Shown here: in pieces, positions 7,682 through 16,823 of the stretch
How the letters are laid out: every line of letters starts with the position of its first letter
Numbering within the stretch: position 1 is the stretch's first letter
Source: an uncultured Deferribacteraceae bacterium
Lineage (GTDB): Bacteria; Chrysiogenota; Deferribacteres; CAMZNJ01
Assembly (NCBI GenBank): GCA_947313825.1
Contig: CAMZNJ010000005.1
Span: 1 to 49,273, forward strand
Direction: 5' to 3'
DNA length: 49,273 bases
The notes under the pieces: generated by a model
Seen by the model: the letters and a program-made list of their open reading frames with translations, nothing else
The model's database searches: none
Told to the model about the DNA's origin: nothing
Made by a program: the position numbers and the translations under genes

Positions 7682-9637
7682 TTATCGGCGTTTACGCTTT
7701 TTTACTAACTCAATATATTCGTTACCTAGCTGTAATGCCCTGTTTAAGGCGTCGTATTTTTTTTGTTTGTTATTGTTGTCATCATCTTGTTTGTTTATGT
7801 TTTCGTATTCGCCGTATTCGTTCACACCCTCTCCCTTTAGTGTGTTTAGTGTGGTGGAAAGGGTTTTTATGGCGTATTGTTCTGAGTTTGTCAGTTGTTT
7901 TTTCAGATTCAGAATATATTTTTCAAAATCATCCTCAGGCATACTTGCGAGGTTACGCGTGTAAATGATTGAGAATTTTCCACTATCCCTACGAGTGAAG
8001 AAGGTGGTTAAAGGTTCACCAGATGTGTAGTAAGCTTGCAGTATTTGGTAGAACTCCCTGCAAAGGGTATCATAGAAGTGGTCAGGTCGCAAACCATCCA
8101 TGTAGAGGGGGACGTTATCATGGGAGCTGTGTAGCAACAAGTATGCCAGAAAATCACGCTCCCGTAAAGACACCATTCCGAGGTAGTTGGAATCTTCCCT
8201 TGCGTGGTTTGAATACCCTGCCCCTGAATCCCCTTGAATATACAAAGACGAAGATTTCGGCGTAAAGTTCATATAATTTTTGACAAAAATATCATGGGGG
8301 ATGTTGCAAACTCTGCTTACAAGGTGTGCGTAGTATTCTCGGTGGTAAGCGTGGGGGAACGACTGAACAAGCTCACCCGCCCACGCCAAAATCTTATGGG
8401 ACTCATTGGGGGAACTCGCTCCCGCCACCTGTTGAACAACAGCGTATTCTAGCAGATCCTTCTCCCCCGCCAGCAGGGTTGCCATGGCATCATCACCACC
8501 ACCACCAGCATCATCACCACCACCACCAGCAGCACCACCAGCAGCACCACCAGCAGCACCACCAGCAGCACCACCAGCAGCAACAGCACCAGCACCACTC
8601 GCAAGGAAGTCCACAATATAGTCGTCAGGATCCTGCCCATTAGGCACAAACGCAACCATGGGTGCAACACCCTCCTGAGCGAATACGGGTAGCGATTTCA
8701 ACGCCGCCTTCTGTCCTGCTTCATCCCCGTCGAAGACTAGTGTGAACTCCTCGAAGTATTTTTTCATATTAACAACATGTTGCTGTGTAATGGCTGTTCC
8801 CATTGTTGCCACAACGTTTGCGTAGCCGATTGTGTCCATACGCATGACGTCGAAATACCCTTCAACAATGAGCAGTTTTTTGTTTGTTTTGAAGTTTCTT
8901 GCGTTATGAAAGTTGTAGAGCAGGTTACTTTTGCGAAAGATAATCGAGTCTTTGGAGTTGAGGTATTTTGGTTGTCGCGTGTTGTCCATTATTCGTCCGG
9001 AGAATCCGGCGAGGTTGCCACGTACGTCGCGTATGGGGAATACAATCCTGCCGTAGAATGGTGAGTATATTCGTCCTTTGGCACTTACGGCAAAAACTCC
9101 ACTTTCGATAAGTTCTTCACGTGGGAAGTTTGTGTTGAGGTTGTCGGGAGTGATGTTGTCGGGCACGAACCCTATTTGGTATCGTTGTATAATTTCGAGT
9201 GTGAACCCCCTGTTGCGAATGTAGTTGAGTGCTTCAGCATGTTCGTTTTTCATGATAGATTTGCATGCGTACCGCAACAATTCTTCATTGATGGTACGCA
9301 TGATGGTTGTGCGTGATCTATCTGCAACGGAGCTCCCCCCTGTAACAACAAACTCGATACCGTACGTATCGCACAGGGATTCCACTGCATCGACGAATGA
9401 GAGGTTTTGTCGTTCCATGACGAAGGCTATTGTGTCCCCCGACGCTCCACACCCGAAGCAGTGGTAGAACCCTTTTGCTCTATCCACGCTGAATGATGGT
9501 GTTTTTTCGTTATGGAATGGGCAGAGTCCTTTGTGAGTGTTGCCGGCAGGTTTCAGCTCTAGGTGTGCTGAGATTAGCTCCACAATGTCCACTCTGTCTT
9601 TCAGTTCTTCCAGTGTTTTTTCAGCTACTTTCCCCAC
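7682..9637 (-). CDS. dnaG: DNA primase DnaG
   Basis: DnaG makes RNA primers at the replication fork. I place the start at GTG (9635-9637) with GGGAG just upstream; a TTG at 9704-9706 would add 23 residues lacking family resemblance. From the GTG, a zinc-binding domain has C39, H42, C60 and C63 (CPFH...CFGC). The catalytic core contains LAGFSGRIM, and the TOPRIM motifs are VEGYFDV (E259) and FDGDEAG (D303, D305). A repeat-encoded linker rich in GGAA and GGGGDDA (about 349-384) follows TOPRIM. The C-terminal helicase-interaction region is present. It lies between guaC and rpoD on the same strand. Confidence 0.95.
   Translation of the reverse strand: MGKVAEKTLEELKDRVDIVELISAHLELKPAGNTHKGLCPFHNEKTPSFSVDRAKGFYHCFGCGASGDTIAFVMERQNLSFVDAVESLCDTYGIEFVVTGGSSVADRSRTTIMRTINEELLRYACKSIMKNEHAEALNYIRNRGFTLEIIQRYQIGFVPDNITPDNLNTNFPREELIESGVFAVSAKGRIYSPFYGRIVFPIRDVRGNLAGFSGRIMDNTRQPKYLNSKDSIIFRKSNLLYNFHNARNFKTNKKLLIVEGYFDVMRMDTIGYANVVATMGTAITQQHVVNMKKYFEEFTLVFDGDEAGQKAALKSLPVFAQEGVAPMVAFVPNGQDPDDYIVDFLASGAGAVAAGGAAGGAAGGAAGGAAGGGGDDAGGGGDDAMATLLAGEKDLLEYAVVQQVAGASSPNESHKILAWAGELVQSFPHAYHREYYAHLVSRVCNIPHDIFVKNYMNFTPKSSSLYIQGDSGAGYSNHAREDSNYLGMVSLRERDFLAYLLLHSSHDNVPLYMDGLRPDHFYDTLCREFYQILQAYYTSGEPLTTFFTRRDSGKFSIIYTRNLASMPEDDFEKYILNLKKQLTNSEQYAIKTLSTTLNTLKGEGVNEYGEYENINKQDDDNNNKQKKYDALNRALQLGNEYIELVKKRKRR
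8488..8598. repeat. 12-bp in-frame array inside dnaG
   Basis: CACCACCAGCAG units (plus-strand view), preceded by CATCATCACCACCAC-type variants, encode GGAA and GGGGDDA repeats after the TOPRIM domain of DnaG. The unit is 12 bp, keeping frame. Confidence 0.9.
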
Positions 9638-9726
9638 ATACCACTCCCGTTTTGTTGGGAAGTCCTGTTCCCTGAAAACTCCCGTCCTGTGGAGCTGTTT
9701 GTGCAACTTACTGAGTTATTGAGCCA

Positions 9727-10788
9727 CTATTTTTCTGTGAAAACGGTATTTTCTTGCTCCATGACACGAATAAACGTTGTGCGTTTGGTGAGTTCTTTGA
9801 GTCGTTTTGCCCCAACGTATGTGCATGCTGATCGAACGCCTCCAAGGATATCCCGTACGACGGTGTCAACAGAGCCACGGTATGGCAACCGCACAACCTT
9901 CCCCTCAGAGGCTTTGTACTCGGCAACACCACCGGAATAGCGTTCCATCGCCTCTTTGGAGCTCATGCCGTAAAACAGCATAACTTTGGTGCCATCCTCT
10001 TCTTCGATAATGTCCATTTCAGATTCAGTGTGTCCTGCAAACATGCCACCAATCATGACGAAATCTGCACCAGCACCGAACGCCTTGGCAACATCACCGG
10101 GGGCAAGGCAGCCACCGTCGGAGATTATTAGCCCGCCAAGCCCATGGGCGGAATCGGCACAATCGATAACAGCGGAGAGTTGGGGATACCCCACGCCAGT
10201 TTTGACGCGAGTGGTGCATACGCTCCCCGGTCCGATACCAACTTTCACAATGTCAGCACCGGCAAGGATAAGTTGTTCGGTCATTTCGCCGGTAACCACG
10301 TTGCCCGCAATGATGACGTAATCGGGGAACATGGAGCGAACCTTCGCAACAAATAGCACAAACGATTCGGTGTACCCGTTGGCAACGTCGATGCATATCA
10401 TTTTGAGTAGTGGTGAGAGTGCGAGAATGCCTCTCAGTGCGTTGAAGTCGGTATCGCTAATGCCGATGCTTACTGCCACGTGTTTGAGTGTGCTTTCCAG
10501 CGTATTGTCTTTTTTGAGTGATACGATGAAATTGCCCCAGTCTTCAACGGAGTAGTGTTTGTGTACGGCAACCATCATCCCACTTTTGGAGAGTTCTTTT
10601 GCCATGGTAAACGTTCCCACAGTGTCCATATTTGCGGCGATGATGGGCACGCAGGTGATGGTGTGGTTGGAGTGTTTGGTTGTAAATGTTCGTTCCAAGC
10701 TGACCTCGGATCGGCTTGATAGTGTTGACCTTTTTGGTCGTATGAGTACATCTTTGAAACCAAGTTTGATATCGTTTTCTATTTTCAC
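9727..10788 (-). CDS. guaC: GMP reductase
   Basis: GuaC converts GMP to IMP with NADPH, salvaging guanine nucleotides. The 353-residue protein lacks the CBS pair of IMP dehydrogenase. It has the IMPDH/GMPR catalytic loop [12 protein letters not shown] (catalytic Cys in SVCTT), and the [18 protein letters not shown] and [13 protein letters not shown] segments that mark the GuaC class rather than GuaB. The ATG is preceded by GGAGGA. It ends upstream of dnaG with about 90 bp between its stop and the dnaG GTG, so the two may be co-transcribed. Residue-level similarity to the enterobacterial-type enzyme looks very high by memory, which might indicate transfer. Confidence 0.93.
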   Translation of the reverse strand: MKIENDIKLGFKDVLIRPKRSTLSSRSEVSLERTFTTKHSNHTITCVPIIAANMDTVGTFTMAKELSKSGMMVAVHKHYSVEDWGNFIVSLKKDNTLESTLKHVAVSIGISDTDFNALRGILALSPLLKMICIDVANGYTESFVLFVAKVRSMFPDYVIIAGNVVTGEMTEQLILAGADIVKVGIGPGSVCTTRVKTGVGYPQLSAVIDCADSAHGLGGLIISDGGCLAPGDVAKAFGAGADFVMIGGMFAGHTESEMDIIEEEDGTKVMLFYGMSSKEAMERYSGGVAEYKASEGKVVRLPYRGSVDTVVRDILGGVRSACTYVGAKRLKELTKRTTFIRVMEQENTVFTEK

Positions 10789-10870
10789 AGCAGTCCTCCA
10801 GCAGGTTCATGCCTATTTTGTTTTGTTTTTATATTTGTTTTCGTTTCTGTTTTGTTTAAGTAAACCTTTG

Positions 10871-10957
10871 CACCATGTTGCCATGTTGCCACGCCGTTAC
10901 GTTGTTACAGCACCATGTTGCCATGTTGCCACGCCGTTACGTTGTTACGTTGTTACA
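10871..10957. repeat. 40-bp tandem duplication containing the response-regulator stop codon
   Basis: A 40-bp unit beginning CACCATGTTGCCATGTTGCC and ending GTTGTTACAG is repeated at 10871-10910 and 10911-10948, with an extra GTTGTTACAG. The TAA of the upstream minus-strand gene (10953-10955) lies inside the last partial unit. Confidence 0.85.
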
Positions 10958-12446
10958 GCGAGTCGGTTCCTTTGTCTCGGTATTCGTTGAGTTTGTTACG
11001 CAATGTGCGTACTGATATGCCTAGAGCTTCGGCAGCCCGTGTTTTGTTTCCGTCCGTTTTTTCTAGGGTTTGCAGAATCATGATACGTTCAGCGTCTGCT
11101 AGTGTTCCGTCTCCCATGTTTGGTTCTGAGTCTGTGTTTTCTCCAGTATCTCCAGTATCGTCTTTGTGTTCGTTTAGTTTGTTGTTAACTTCTAGGGGTT
11201 GCACTTCCAGTGTGGAACGCATTGTGTTGAGTGTTATTCCGTGTAGGAAGAGTGAGGTTTTGGTAATTGTTTCGTCTTTGGTGAGTATTACGGCTCTTTC
11301 GATTGTGTGTTCTAGTTCACGTATGTTTCCGGGGAATTCGTACGATTGCAGTATTTTGAGGCATTCGTTATCCAGCCCTTTGACTTTTTTCATGTTCACC
11401 GTTGCGTATTTGGCGATGAAGTGGTTGGCTAGGGGTTCGATGTCTCCCACTCTTTGTCTGAGCGGGGGCAGCTCTACGGCGATGACGTTGAGTCGGTAGT
11501 AGAGGTCTTCCCTGAAGTCCCCTTCTTTTATCATTTCGAGTAGGTCGCGGTTTGTTGTTGCTAAGATACGCACATCGATTTTGCGAGATTTTGTTGATCC
11601 GATGCGATCTATTTCCCTTTCTTGGAGTACACGGAGCAGTTTTGCCTGTAGGTGCATGGGTATTTCGCCGATTTCGTCTAGTAGTAGTGTGCCTTCATGG
11701 GCAATTTCGAATTTCCCTAGTTTGGTGGATATTGCTCCTGTGAAGGCTCCTTTTTCGTGTCCAAAGAGTTCGCTTTCGATGAGTGTTTCGGGTAGAGCGG
11801 CACAGTTTACTGCGACAAAAGGTTTGTCTTTGCGTAAGGAGTGTTGGTGAATGTATCGTGCGAACACCTCTTTCCCCGTGCCACTTTCGCCGGTAATTAG
11901 GATGGTGGAGCTTGTGGGTGCGACCTCTTTTGCCAATCCGAATACCATGCTCATTTCGGGGGAGGCGAACACAGCACCGTTGCCACTGGATGGGGTTGTT
12001 TCGGTTGGGGAGCCGTCCATGCGGTTTTGGTGCTCTGCAATGTAGAATGTTCGTCGCACAAGTTCTTCGATAACTTCGGGTGAGAAGGGTTTGAGAACAT
12101 AGTCTGTTGCCCCCTCTTTTATGCATTCCACAGCACTGTCTACGGTGCCGTAAGCGGTGATGAAGCAGAGTGGTGTTTGAATACCGGCTTGACGTAGTTT
12201 GCGAAACATCCCATGTCCGTCCAGCACGGGCATACGCATGTCGCTAATGATGAAGTCGTAATGTTGTTTTGTTGCTTTTTCAAACCCTTCTTCGCCATGG
12301 GAGGCTGTGTCAACGTGAATTCCCATACGTTTGATGGTTTCGTACACAGCAGAACGCATGTTGTCGTCGTCGTCCACAACTAATACCTTTTTTTTCGTAT
12401 CGTTGTTTGTATCAGTTTTGGTTTTGGTTTTGATTTTGATAGACAT
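10953..12446 (-). CDS. Sigma-54-dependent response regulator (NtrC/FlgR type)
   Basis: Transcription activator with three domains. The receiver (about 20-135) has D25-D27 and the phosphoacceptor D69 in ISDMRMP, with K119-P120. The AAA+ domain has Walker A GESGTGKE (186-193), the sigma-54 contact loop GAFTGA (233-238) and Walker B TLLLDEI (254-260). A Fis-type helix-turn-helix ends the protein (TRAAEALGISVRTLRNKL). I use the ATG at codon 6 of the open frame rather than the upstream GTG. The sensor kinase gene lies directly upstream. All key residues are intact, so it should activate sigma-54 promoters; target genes are unknown, flagellar genes being a guess. Confidence 0.93.
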   Translation of the reverse strand: MSIKIKTKTKTDTNNDTKKKVLVVDDDDNMRSAVYETIKRMGIHVDTASHGEEGFEKATKQHYDFIISDMRMPVLDGHGMFRKLRQAGIQTPLCFITAYGTVDSAVECIKEGATDYVLKPFSPEVIEELVRRTFYIAEHQNRMDGSPTETTPSSGNGAVFASPEMSMVFGLAKEVAPTSSTILITGESGTGKEVFARYIHQHSLRKDKPFVAVNCAALPETLIESELFGHEKGAFTGAISTKLGKFEIAHEGTLLLDEIGEIPMHLQAKLLRVLQEREIDRIGSTKSRKIDVRILATTNRDLLEMIKEGDFREDLYYRLNVIAVELPPLRQRVGDIEPLANHFIAKYATVNMKKVKGLDNECLKILQSYEFPGNIRELEHTIERAVILTKDETITKTSLFLHGITLNTMRSTLEVQPLEVNNKLNEHKDDTGDTGENTDSEPNMGDGTLADAERIMILQTLEKTDGNKTRAAEALGISVRTLRNKLNEYRDKGTDSL

Positions 12447-12586
12447 AAAAACACCACACACAGAAGCTTAGCACTATTATCATTTAGTGCCATTAAATAA
12501 AGGACAAGGGGTAAGGGCTAGTATTGAGCGGTATTCGATGGGTATTCAGGGTAAAGCATCGAACACAGCTGAAGCAATTTACAATT

Positions 12587-13900
12587 TTACCCTATTTTTA
12601 GAGGTATTTCAATAATAAACTCAGTATATGTTTGCGAGTCGGTGTCCACGTTGATTCGGAAGCCGTGGGCTTGCACTAATTTGTACACAATGGATAGCCC
12701 CAAACCTGTCCCTTTCGCTTTGGTTGTTTGGAAGGGCATAAACAACCGCTCCAGCATATCTTCAGGGATACCGGAACCGCTATCGTAAAACATGAGCATG
12801 AGTGTGTTGTTGTTTACGGTGGAGGATAGGCGGATATTGCCACCAGAATCGCTTTCGATTGCATCCACGGCGTTGTTGATGATGTTCATGAATACACGTT
12901 TCATGAGTTCGCCGTCGCAAACAATAACTGCGTCTTCATCTATGGTGTTCGTAAAATTAATACCCTTATCGCGAATCATGTGCACAAGGTACATGACAAC
13001 CTCGTCCACAAGGGTGCGAACGTTGTGCTCTTTGGGCGATATGTTGAGATCACGTGTGAAGATTAGCATGTTGGATATGATGGAGTCCACGGTACGCACG
13101 GCGACGCCTATTTTTTTCACAAGTTTTTGACTTTCGTGATTCGTGCTCAGATCTCGCCCCAACAAGGAGGCAAACAGCTCGATGGAGCCTAAGGGGTTAC
13201 GAATATCGTGGGCAATGTTGGCGGCCATCTCCCCCATCATCCTGAGGTTTTGATCCCTTTGCGACTCCTTCTCTAGGTTACGCAAGCGTGTAATCTCGTC
13301 GATAACATACACGCGACCCTGATACTCTGAGCTATCAAGGGGGTGGTAGCTTACTTTGAAGTAGCGGAATCCGTCTTCAACAACATTAATGTCGTCGTGG
13401 CGAGCTTCGCGAATAAGGTTCTGGAATGCGTCCTTGCCCAAATCGGCAATGAGCATCTTGCTACGGGAGTTGCTGAGTAGCTCGGTGCCGTCGGAATCGA
13501 TAACATAGATGGCGTTGGTGGTGTTGTCGATAACCGTTTCCAAAAGGTTGTGTACGCTGGCAAGTTCGCGATTTTTCTCCTCAACCTCTTCACGAAGAGT
13601 ATCGAAACTGCTGGATATCTTGTCCACAGCGTTGTCGTAGATACTGTTAAACGCCTGCATCTGTTCCATCATGTGGGCAAAGGGATCGTCGCCACCGGGT
13701 AGTTCGGGCATGGGTTCCACCGTATGGAGCCCTGCCGCTATGGCTGTGTTTGCCGTGTGAGGCGTGCCCGTGTGAGGCGTGCCCGTGTGAGGCGTGCCCG
13801 TGTGAGGCGTGCCCGTGTGAGGCGTGCCGCCCATCTCTGAGCCACTGCTCCCCTTTCCATGGAGGTTGTTACCCTTAGTCGGGTTGTTGTTATCAGTCAT
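12587..13900 (-). CDS. Cytoplasmic PAS-domain sensor histidine kinase (NtrB/FlgS-like)
   Basis: This 437-residue kinase probably phosphorylates the adjacent response regulator. It has no membrane segment. An N-terminal tail with five HTGTP repeats (about 25-50) leads to a coiled-coil (about 80-120) and a PAS-like domain (about 120-205, TTNAIYVIDSDG). The HisKA domain has phospho-His H231 in NIAHDIRNPLGSIELFASLL, and the HATPase_c domain ends with DSGSGIPEDM and KGTGLGLSIVYK. The H-box resembles those of flagellar FlgS/FleS kinases (from memory). Ribosome-binding site GAAGAGAG precedes the ATG. Confidence 0.9.
   Translation of the reverse strand: MTDNNNPTKGNNLHGKGSSGSEMGGTPHTGTPHTGTPHTGTPHTGTPHTANTAIAAGLHTVEPMPELPGGDDPFAHMMEQMQAFNSIYDNAVDKISSSFDTLREEVEEKNRELASVHNLLETVIDNTTNAIYVIDSDGTELLSNSRSKMLIADLGKDAFQNLIREARHDDINVVEDGFRYFKVSYHPLDSSEYQGRVYVIDEITRLRNLEKESQRDQNLRMMGEMAANIAHDIRNPLGSIELFASLLGRDLSTNHESQKLVKKIGVAVRTVDSIISNMLIFTRDLNISPKEHNVRTLVDEVVMYLVHMIRDKGINFTNTIDEDAVIVCDGELMKRVFMNIINNAVDAIESDSGGNIRLSSTVNNNTLMLMFYDSGSGIPEDMLERLFMPFQTTKAKGTGLGLSIVYKLVQAHGFRINVDTDSQTYTEFIIEIPLKIG
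13755..13829. repeat. 15-bp in-frame array inside the kinase gene
   Basis: Five perfect 15-bp units (GTGTGAGGCGTGCCC on the plus strand) encode HTGTP repeats near the kinase N-terminus, before the PAS domain. Confidence 0.92.
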
Positions 13901-13944
13901 AAGTGGGCTACTCTCTTCGTTTTAATACTTCCTCCACCTGCCTA

Positions 13945-14089
13945 CACTGCCACTGCCTTGCCACTGCCTTGCCACTGCCTTGCCACTGCCCTGCCACTGC
14001 CCTGCCACTGCCCTGCCACTGCCTTGCCACTGCCTTGCCACTGCCCTGCCACTGCCCTGCCACTGCCTTGCCACTCTGCTACTGCCTTG
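13945..14089. repeat. 11-bp minisatellite running over the stop codon of the TPR gene
   Basis: About twelve 11-bp units ACTGCCTTGCC/ACTGCCCTGCC fill the spacer between the TPR gene and the kinase gene. The array continues into the last codons of the TPR gene, whose TAG (14079-14081) lies within a degenerate unit. Confidence 0.9.
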
Positions 14090-16823
14090 ATACCCCTGAA
14101 CGCCACTGTGTTGAGCTCAGTTCGCTTTGAGCAAGGTTGGCATAAATCGACGACGGAGCATTTTCGCCGACCATTTCGTAATATACTTGTGCCCTTTCGA
14201 TGTCGCCCATGTTGTGGTATGATTTTGCTAGGAAGTAGAGTCCTTGTGCTGTGGCGTCGTCTGTTTGTCGGTACATTCTGATAAAGGTTGAGAGGCTTGC
14301 AATTGCGTCGCCGTATCGTCCTTGGTCGTATCGGCTAACGCCGTAGTCTAGGTAAACAAAGTGTGCGTTGTCGAATGTAACTGCTTGGTTGTTTGTTAGG
14401 TCGGCGTACAGGGATTCCACCATGACCAATTTTTTCACGTTATCGGTTTCGCCTGAGTAGAGTTTGTATTTCATGGCAAGTGCGTGGGAGGCGTTTCGCG
14501 TATATTTTTGTGCAAGCCTGTAGGCGTCGTCCCTGTTTCTTTTGGCAACATTGTTGACGACAAAGTCCATTTCGTTTTCGTTGAATATGTTTGGATCTGG
14601 GTTTTCGTCTCCAATAATCAGTCCCAGTGCTGTGTAGAGTCGGCTGTCCACTTTTTCGCCGTCATCTGGTGGTATCTGGTAGTAGATTCCTGCAGCTTCA
14701 TCGTAGTTGTCCATATTTATGAGTGATAGTCCGAGTAGAATCCCTGTTCCTGCTGTGAGTGTTTTGTTTTGGCTTAGTGCGATGTATTCTTTGTTTCTGT
14801 TGAAAATATCCAATACGTCGCCGTAGAGTCCTTTGTTGTAGAGTTCGTTTATTGAGGAGTAGAGGAGCGTGTCCACAACTTCACCCACGTCGTTGTATGT
14901 TTCGTTGGCGTAATTTTCTTCAAAGTCTTTTGCCATTGCTAGCCCTACTGTTTGTGCATCGTTTCCGGTCATGGCGAGTTTGTCTTTGACTTCTAGGTAG
15001 TATGCTTGTCGGAACAGGTCGTCCCACCGTGTTGAGTTTGTTAGTAGGTCGCGTCTATTCATGGTGTAGCTTTGTGCGGCACTCATTGCGTCTAGGAAGT
15101 GTCCGTCTTCCACGAGTTTGCTGACGTAAGTGTAGCTTTCTTCGTCTTCCACAGCGTAAAGTGAGTCTATGAATGCACCGTCGGGGTATGTTTTGTAGTA
15201 GAGAGCCATTATGTTTTTGGCATCGTCGGTTTTTCCGTTGGCGTAAAGTTCGACTCCTGTTTTAAATATTGCTTCCTCTTTGAGGTATGATTGATCGTTG
15301 TACCTTTTGGAGGTGTCGTATTTGGAGTGGAATAGGTCTACGGCGTCAATGACTCCTTTGTAGTCGCCGGATTGTAGCATGCTAAGTGTTAGTATGTAGA
15401 ATACTTCGTCGTCGAATTTGCCTAGGTCGCTGAGTTCGTTTACGCCAAAGAACCCTCTCCAGTAGTTGTATTCGCGTTCTTCTAGGTGAGCCAGTGCGTA
15501 TTCCCAAGATGATCTTTTGCAGTATTCTGCTTCGGGGTACATGTCGATGCATTCGAGGAAGAGTTTGTCGCGTTGCACAGTGTCCCCTAGTTTTTCGTAT
15601 ATTTTTGCTTGTTCGTATGTAACATAGGCGAATGCTGTGGGGTTTTCCCGTGATGTTTTGAGGATGTATTGCGACATTTGGGTTGCTTTTTCACTTTTCC
15701 CACGTTTTCTGTAGCTGTTGTACATGCTTAGTAGTATTTCGTCTGAGTAGTTGTCTAGTATGGGTTCGTAAATGTCGAATCTGTCGTAGTAGTAGTTTGA
15801 TACAACGTGGAGGTTTTGTTGTTCGTAGAGGAAGCCCAGTTTGGGGAGTATTTCCATGGAGTCTTTGGGGTAGTTGTCGGTAAATTTTTCGTAAATTGCT
15901 AACGCTTCTTGTAGGTTCCCTTGCATGAGGTTTGTGTCTGCAAGGTCTAGGGTAGCCTCTTTTTGTGAGGCAACGTCGGGTGCAAGGCTGAGTAGCATTG
16001 TGTAGAGTTCGATGGATCGAATGTAGTTGAAGGAGTTACGTTCGGCATCGGCTGCTTGTCGAATGAGCGTTAGTGGTAGGTAAGCATTGGGGTAGTTTTT
16101 CATTAGTTGTTCAAAGTATTTTGCTGATTGTCGGTAGAGGTCTTCCCGACCTGTCGATTCTGCTTCGTCGTAAAATGCTTGTCCCGCGGCCAATAGGGAG
16201 CGTTGAGCGTACACTGTGCCCCTTGTGAGGTTTAGTGCCCTGTCAAAAAGTTGGACTGCTGTGTTATAGTCTTGCATATCGAGGCGTTTCTTCCCTTCAT
16301 TGAAGATATTGTCGGGGATGTCGGGGGAGCCCCCCTGCACACCGGGGGTTGGTATGGAGGGGAATAGTATGTAACTAGATAGTGCCGTATCGGTGGTTTC
16401 AAGCTTTGAGGCGGCTATCCTCACCCTATCGCGACCGATGGTTGCCCCTACTTTTGCCCCTTTTTGTGCACGCACGATAATGCTGTTTCCGGTGGAGGTG
16501 ATGCTGTAGATAAATTCGTCATCTATGATATTATTTATGGGCTCAGATATGTTTCGCGTTAGTACAATCTCCACTTGGGATTGCGATTTTATCACTTGCG
16601 ATACATCTTTTTCGTCGATATTGATTTTAATCGAGGAGTACAGCTTGCTTTGCAGTATGGATATCTCTTCAGCTACGGCAATGCTAGGAGCAAGGCTCAT
16701 CACTAGCAATGCCACCACCGTTGCCGTTGCCGTTGCCATAGCCTTAGCCTTAGCCATAGCCATAGCCATTGACATTGACATTGACATCGCCATATATTTT
16801 GAGTAAAATTTTTTCACATGCAT
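14079..16823 (-). CDS. Large exported TPR-repeat protein
   Basis: A 914-residue protein with a signal-peptide-like N-terminus: a run of MAMSMS/MAKA repeats, then TVVALLVMSLAPSIAVAEE with a probable cleavage site after AVA. Residues about 55-130 form a beta-rich domain (EIVLTRNISEPI, IYSITSTGNSIIVRAQ) reminiscent of AMIN-type modules. From about 165 onward there are many TPR-like helical pairs (e.g. YNTAVQLFDRALNLTRGTVY, QEALAIYEKFTDNYPKDSME). Such proteins often work in envelope or motility assemblies. It lies directly upstream of the kinase-regulator pair, which suggests a shared process (inference). The start ATG has only a weak ribosome-binding site. Confidence 0.8.
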   Translation of the reverse strand: MHVKKFYSKYMAMSMSMSMAMAMAKAKAMATATATVVALLVMSLAPSIAVAEEISILQSKLYSSIKINIDEKDVSQVIKSQSQVEIVLTRNISEPINNIIDDEFIYSITSTGNSIIVRAQKGAKVGATIGRDRVRIAASKLETTDTALSSYILFPSIPTPGVQGGSPDIPDNIFNEGKKRLDMQDYNTAVQLFDRALNLTRGTVYAQRSLLAAGQAFYDEAESTGREDLYRQSAKYFEQLMKNYPNAYLPLTLIRQAADAERNSFNYIRSIELYTMLLSLAPDVASQKEATLDLADTNLMQGNLQEALAIYEKFTDNYPKDSMEILPKLGFLYEQQNLHVVSNYYYDRFDIYEPILDNYSDEILLSMYNSYRKRGKSEKATQMSQYILKTSRENPTAFAYVTYEQAKIYEKLGDTVQRDKLFLECIDMYPEAEYCKRSSWEYALAHLEEREYNYWRGFFGVNELSDLGKFDDEVFYILTLSMLQSGDYKGVIDAVDLFHSKYDTSKRYNDQSYLKEEAIFKTGVELYANGKTDDAKNIMALYYKTYPDGAFIDSLYAVEDEESYTYVSKLVEDGHFLDAMSAAQSYTMNRRDLLTNSTRWDDLFRQAYYLEVKDKLAMTGNDAQTVGLAMAKDFEENYANETYNDVGEVVDTLLYSSINELYNKGLYGDVLDIFNRNKEYIALSQNKTLTAGTGILLGLSLINMDNYDEAAGIYYQIPPDDGEKVDSRLYTALGLIIGDENPDPNIFNENEMDFVVNNVAKRNRDDAYRLAQKYTRNASHALAMKYKLYSGETDNVKKLVMVESLYADLTNNQAVTFDNAHFVYLDYGVSRYDQGRYGDAIASLSTFIRMYRQTDDATAQGLYFLAKSYHNMGDIERAQVYYEMVGENAPSSIYANLAQSELSSTQWRSGVSRQ
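16717..16793. repeat. 6-bp in-frame repeats encoding the TPR-protein signal peptide n-region
   Basis: Hexamers GCCATA/GCCTTA, GTTGCC and ATTGAC (plus-strand view) follow each other and encode alternating Met/Ala, Ser/Met and Ala/Lys dipeptides in the signal-peptide region of the TPR protein. Confidence 0.85.

Noticed and set aside
9638-9706. Longer DnaG start (TTG at 9704-9706)
   Set aside because: The 23 extra residues have no DnaG similarity, while the GTG at 9635-9637 has GGGAG upstream and gives the usual N-terminal length.
11695-12126. Open frame overlapping the response regulator on the same strand
   Set aside because: It is a shifted frame of a well-supported sigma-54 activator and shows no domain or start signal of its own.
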